From the NCBI RefSeq assembly GCF_946479715.1, contig NZ_CAMLHF010000012.1:1-47196 (forward strand): a DNA stretch of 47,196 bases. Reading direction: 5' to 3'. This DNA comes from an uncultured Pedobacter sp. Lineage in GTDB: Bacteria > Bacteroidota > Bacteroidia > Sphingobacteriales > Sphingobacteriaceae. The translations under genes were made by a program, and so were the position numbers. Below, one piece after another: positions 45,459 through 47,196 of this stretch. Within the stretch, counting starts at the first letter, position 1; every line of letters begins with the position of its first letter. The notes below the pieces were generated by a model that worked only from the letters and a program-made list of their open reading frames with translations, was not told the origin of the DNA and did not search any database.

Positions 45459-45662
45459 TCACGAAGCAACGGCATCCCTGTACTCCTGCTGAAGCTCAAA
45501 CAGGCATTTAGCGCATAAGCAGCCATCGTGTAATTCGCTAATGTACTGCACCTCGTTTAAGCCAAGCTGTACAACACTACACTGGCATTTAGTGTACGAG
45601 TTAGCTTTACACTCTATTGGTGTACCGCAACGTTCGCAGGGTATGATTTCGTGTTTAGCCAT
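45459..45662 (-). CDS. small cysteine-rich CWC-family protein
   Basis: The 67-residue product has eight cysteines at 9, 12, 18, 26, 28, 48, 50 and 53, arranged as CERC, then C, CQC, and CLCAKC. This is the CWC pattern, suggesting a small metal-binding (probably zinc) protein of unknown role. The frame remains open upstream, but the ATG at 45662 starts the conserved part. A TATCTTTG box lies just before it, and a longer product would run through the ribonucleotide reductase terminator. Confidence 0.85.
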   Translation of the reverse strand: MAKHEIIPCERCGTPIECKANSYTKCQCSVVQLGLNEVQYISELHDGCLCAKCLFELQQEYRDAVAS

Positions 45663-45668
45663 TAACCA

Positions 45669-45676
45669 CAAAGATA
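45669..45676 (-). promoter_or_regulatory. -7 promoter box (TATCTTTG) of the CWC gene
   Basis: TATCTTTG on the minus strand ends six bases before the ATG at 45662, a leaderless arrangement, and supports this gene being transcribed separately from the reductase gene upstream. Confidence 0.45.
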
Positions 45677-45756
45677 CAAGATCAGAAACTAATGATACCT
45701 GGATGCTGGTTAAAAATGACAAATAGGATATTAAATATGCATAGTTAACCATGGTA

Positions 45757-45790
45757 ACAAAAAAAGAGCAGGTATTTAGTACCTGCTCTT
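45757..45790 (-). terminator. intrinsic terminator of the ribonucleotide reductase gene
   Basis: AAGAGCAGGTA (45764-45774), a five-base loop and its exact complement (45780-45790) form an 11-base-pair stem. On the minus strand it is followed by a long T run. It starts 27 bases after the reductase stop. Confidence 0.85.
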
Positions 45791-45816
45791 TAAATATGTT
45801 AATTATTAAATAGTTA

Positions 45817-47196
45817 TTAACCTGAACAACTGATGCAGCCTTCTTCCATTGAGCAAACCGGTCCTTCAACAATCTCTTCTGCACTTTGTTCAATGTGCTC
45901 AGGAATCACCGGCTCCATGTTTTTACCTGCCTGGTTCTCTACTGTAAATTTAACAGCTTGAGAAGCAGCTTGAGTACGCAGATAATACATACCAGTTTTC
46001 AATCCTTTTTTCCAGGCATAGAAATGCATTGAAGTTAATTTAGAAGTATTTGGTGCATTAATGAATAAGTTTAGAGATTGAGACTGGCAGATGTAAGCAC
46101 CTCTGTCGGCAGCCATATCAATAATGCTACGCATTTTTATTTCCCAAACTGTTTTGTATAATTCTTTAATGTAGTCAGGAATCTCAGCAATGTCCTGAAT
46201 AGAACCGTTAGCTAAAATAATTCTGTCTTTCATAGCCGGGGTCCATAAACCTAAAGCTACAAGGTCTTTTAATAAGTGCTTATTAACAACAATAAACTCA
46301 CCGCTCAATACCCTTCTGGTATAGATGTTAGAAGTATATGGCTCAAAACACTCATTATTACCCAAAATCTGCGAAGTAGAAGCTGTAGGCATTGGAGCAA
46401 CAAGCAATGAATTGTAAACACCATCTTTAACCACTTTTTCACGTAAAGTTTCCCAATCCCATCTGCCACTGTCTGGCTTCACATTCCAAAGATCGAATTG
46501 GAATTTACCTTCAGATAAAGGAGATCCTTTAAATGTTTGGTAAGGACCATTTTTAACCGCAAGATCATGAGAAGCAGTCATTGCAGCAAAATAAATTGTT
46601 TCAAAGATTTCTTTGTTCAATTCACGTGCACCTTCACTTTCAAAAGGCAAACGCATCAAAATAAACGCATCAGCTAAACCTTGTACACCTAAACCAATTG
46701 GTCTGTGGCGCATGTTTGAATTTTTAGCTTCTTCTACCGGATAGTAGTTATAATCGATGATCTTGTTCAGGTTTAAAGTAGCCTGATAAGTAACATCATA
46801 TAATTTTTGGTGATCAAATTCACCATTAATTACATATCTAGGTAAAGCTAAAGATGCAAGATTACAAACTGCAACTTCATCTTTAGATGTATACTCAATA
46901 ATTTCTGTACAAAGGTTAGAGCTCTTAATTGTACCTAGGTTTTGCTGATTAGACTTACTGTTCGCAGCATCTTTATACAACAAATAAGGCGTACCTGTTT
47001 CGATTTGTGAATCAAGGATAGCAAACCATAATTCCTGAGCTTTGATAGTTTTACGTGCTCTTCCTTCTTTTTCATAACGCTCGTATAAAGCATCGAACTC
47101 TTCGCCAAAGCAATCAGCTAAGCCTGGTGCTTCATGTGGACAGAATAAGCTCCAGTCGCCATTCTCTTCCACACGTCTCATAAACAAATCACAAAC
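45817..47196 (-). CDS. nrdA: ribonucleoside-diphosphate reductase, alpha subunit (C-terminal part, cut by window edge)
   Basis: The reading frame is open to the window edge ([15 protein letters not shown]), so the N-terminal part is missing; 459 codons are visible. Class I large-subunit motifs are SSNLCTEI (active-site Cys), [12 protein letters not shown] with the second active-site cysteine region, [55 protein letters not shown], and the C-terminal redox shuttle pair in GCISCSG. It reduces ribonucleotides to deoxyribonucleotides with a beta subunit (not in the window). Class Ia or Ib cannot be settled from this part. Confidence 0.95.
   Translation of the reverse strand, partial: VCDLFMRRVEENGDWSLFCPHEAPGLADCFGEEFDALYERYEKEGRARKTIKAQELWFAILDSQIETGTPYLLYKDAANSKSNQQNLGTIKSSNLCTEIIEYTSKDEVAVCNLASLALPRYVINGEFDHQKLYDVTYQATLNLNKIIDYNYYPVEEAKNSNMRHRPIGLGVQGLADAFILMRLPFESEGARELNKEIFETIYFAAMTASHDLAVKNGPYQTFKGSPLSEGKFQFDLWNVKPDSGRWDWETLREKVVKDGVYNSLLVAPMPTASTSQILGNNECFEPYTSNIYTRRVLSGEFIVVNKHLLKDLVALGLWTPAMKDRIILANGSIQDIAEIPDYIKELYKTVWEIKMRSIIDMAADRGAYICQSQSLNLFINAPNTSKLTSMHFYAWKKGLKTGMYYLRTQAASQAVKFTVENQAGKNMEPVIPEHIEQSAEEIVEGPVCSMEEGCISCSG

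Noticed and set aside
45663..45893. Upstream extension of the CWC protein frame to 144 residues
   Set aside because: The extension crosses the ribonucleotide reductase terminator and overlaps the end of that gene; the CWC pattern and a promoter box point to the ATG at 45662.

Overview
The window looks like chromosomal DNA of a Bacteroidota species, most likely family Sphingobacteriaceae (Pedobacter-like). The evidence is a SusC/SusD pair behind an ECF-type sigma factor and FecR anti-sigma factor, several proteins seen mainly in this phylum, almost no Shine-Dalgarno sequences, and many upstream TAnnTTTG boxes, the -7 element of the Bacteroidota housekeeping sigma factor. Some of these boxes have a TTTG or TTG about 19 bases further upstream. 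I see no tRNA, rRNA, insertion sequence, prophage or CRISPR array. The right edge cuts a ribonucleotide reductase gene.

Layout. Bases 1-6400 hold a divergent HxlR regulator/short-chain dehydrogenase pair, a small unknown protein, a SMUG2-type DNA glycosylase, a membrane Fe-S protein with its CCG-domain partner, an MBL-fold hydrolase and two conserved proteins without a known role. Bases 6414-14846 (minus strand) read sigma factor, FecR, SusC, SusD, isoaspartyl peptidase, cyanophycinase. The last four are packed tightly and both enzymes carry export signals. I read this as an outer-membrane uptake and degradation locus for cyanophycin or related beta-aspartyl peptides. Bases 14892-17605 hold a peptidoglycan glycosyltransferase, the rpsF-rpsR-rplI operon with a clear promoter and terminator, and a secreted two-repeat protein.

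Bases 17769-26803 hold an AraC regulator, dnaX, an acidic protein, monomeric isocitrate dehydrogenase, a TonB-dependent receptor, a membrane protein and an HPP-family protein. The dnaX gene carries an A10 run, just after the clamp-loader domains, in which a one-base slip in either direction meets a stop within three codons. Bases 27090-28858 form a convergent alkylation-repair pair (Ada-like methyltransferase and AlkA-like glycosylase). A Tat-exported pectinase-like protein, a lipoprotein, a pseudouridine synthase with panB, and carA follow. The carA leader contains a 39-codon open frame that overlaps the carA start. Next come an ABC-2 exporter, an aquaporin, enolase and a DivIC/FtsB-like division protein.

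Bases 39060-47196 hold a TRIC-family channel, a large VWA-type membrane protein divergent from an L,D-transpeptidase, fabG, the agmatine deiminase and N-carbamoylputrescine amidase pair (agmatine to putrescine), a small cysteine-rich CWC protein and the C-terminal part of class I ribonucleotide reductase alpha.

Patterns across the window: at least eight genes have a TAnnTTTG box ending only 2-7 bases before the start codon, which suggests leaderless mRNAs. Two intergenic regions hold palindromic elements that look like interspersed repeats. All functional statements are read from sequence motifs without database searches.
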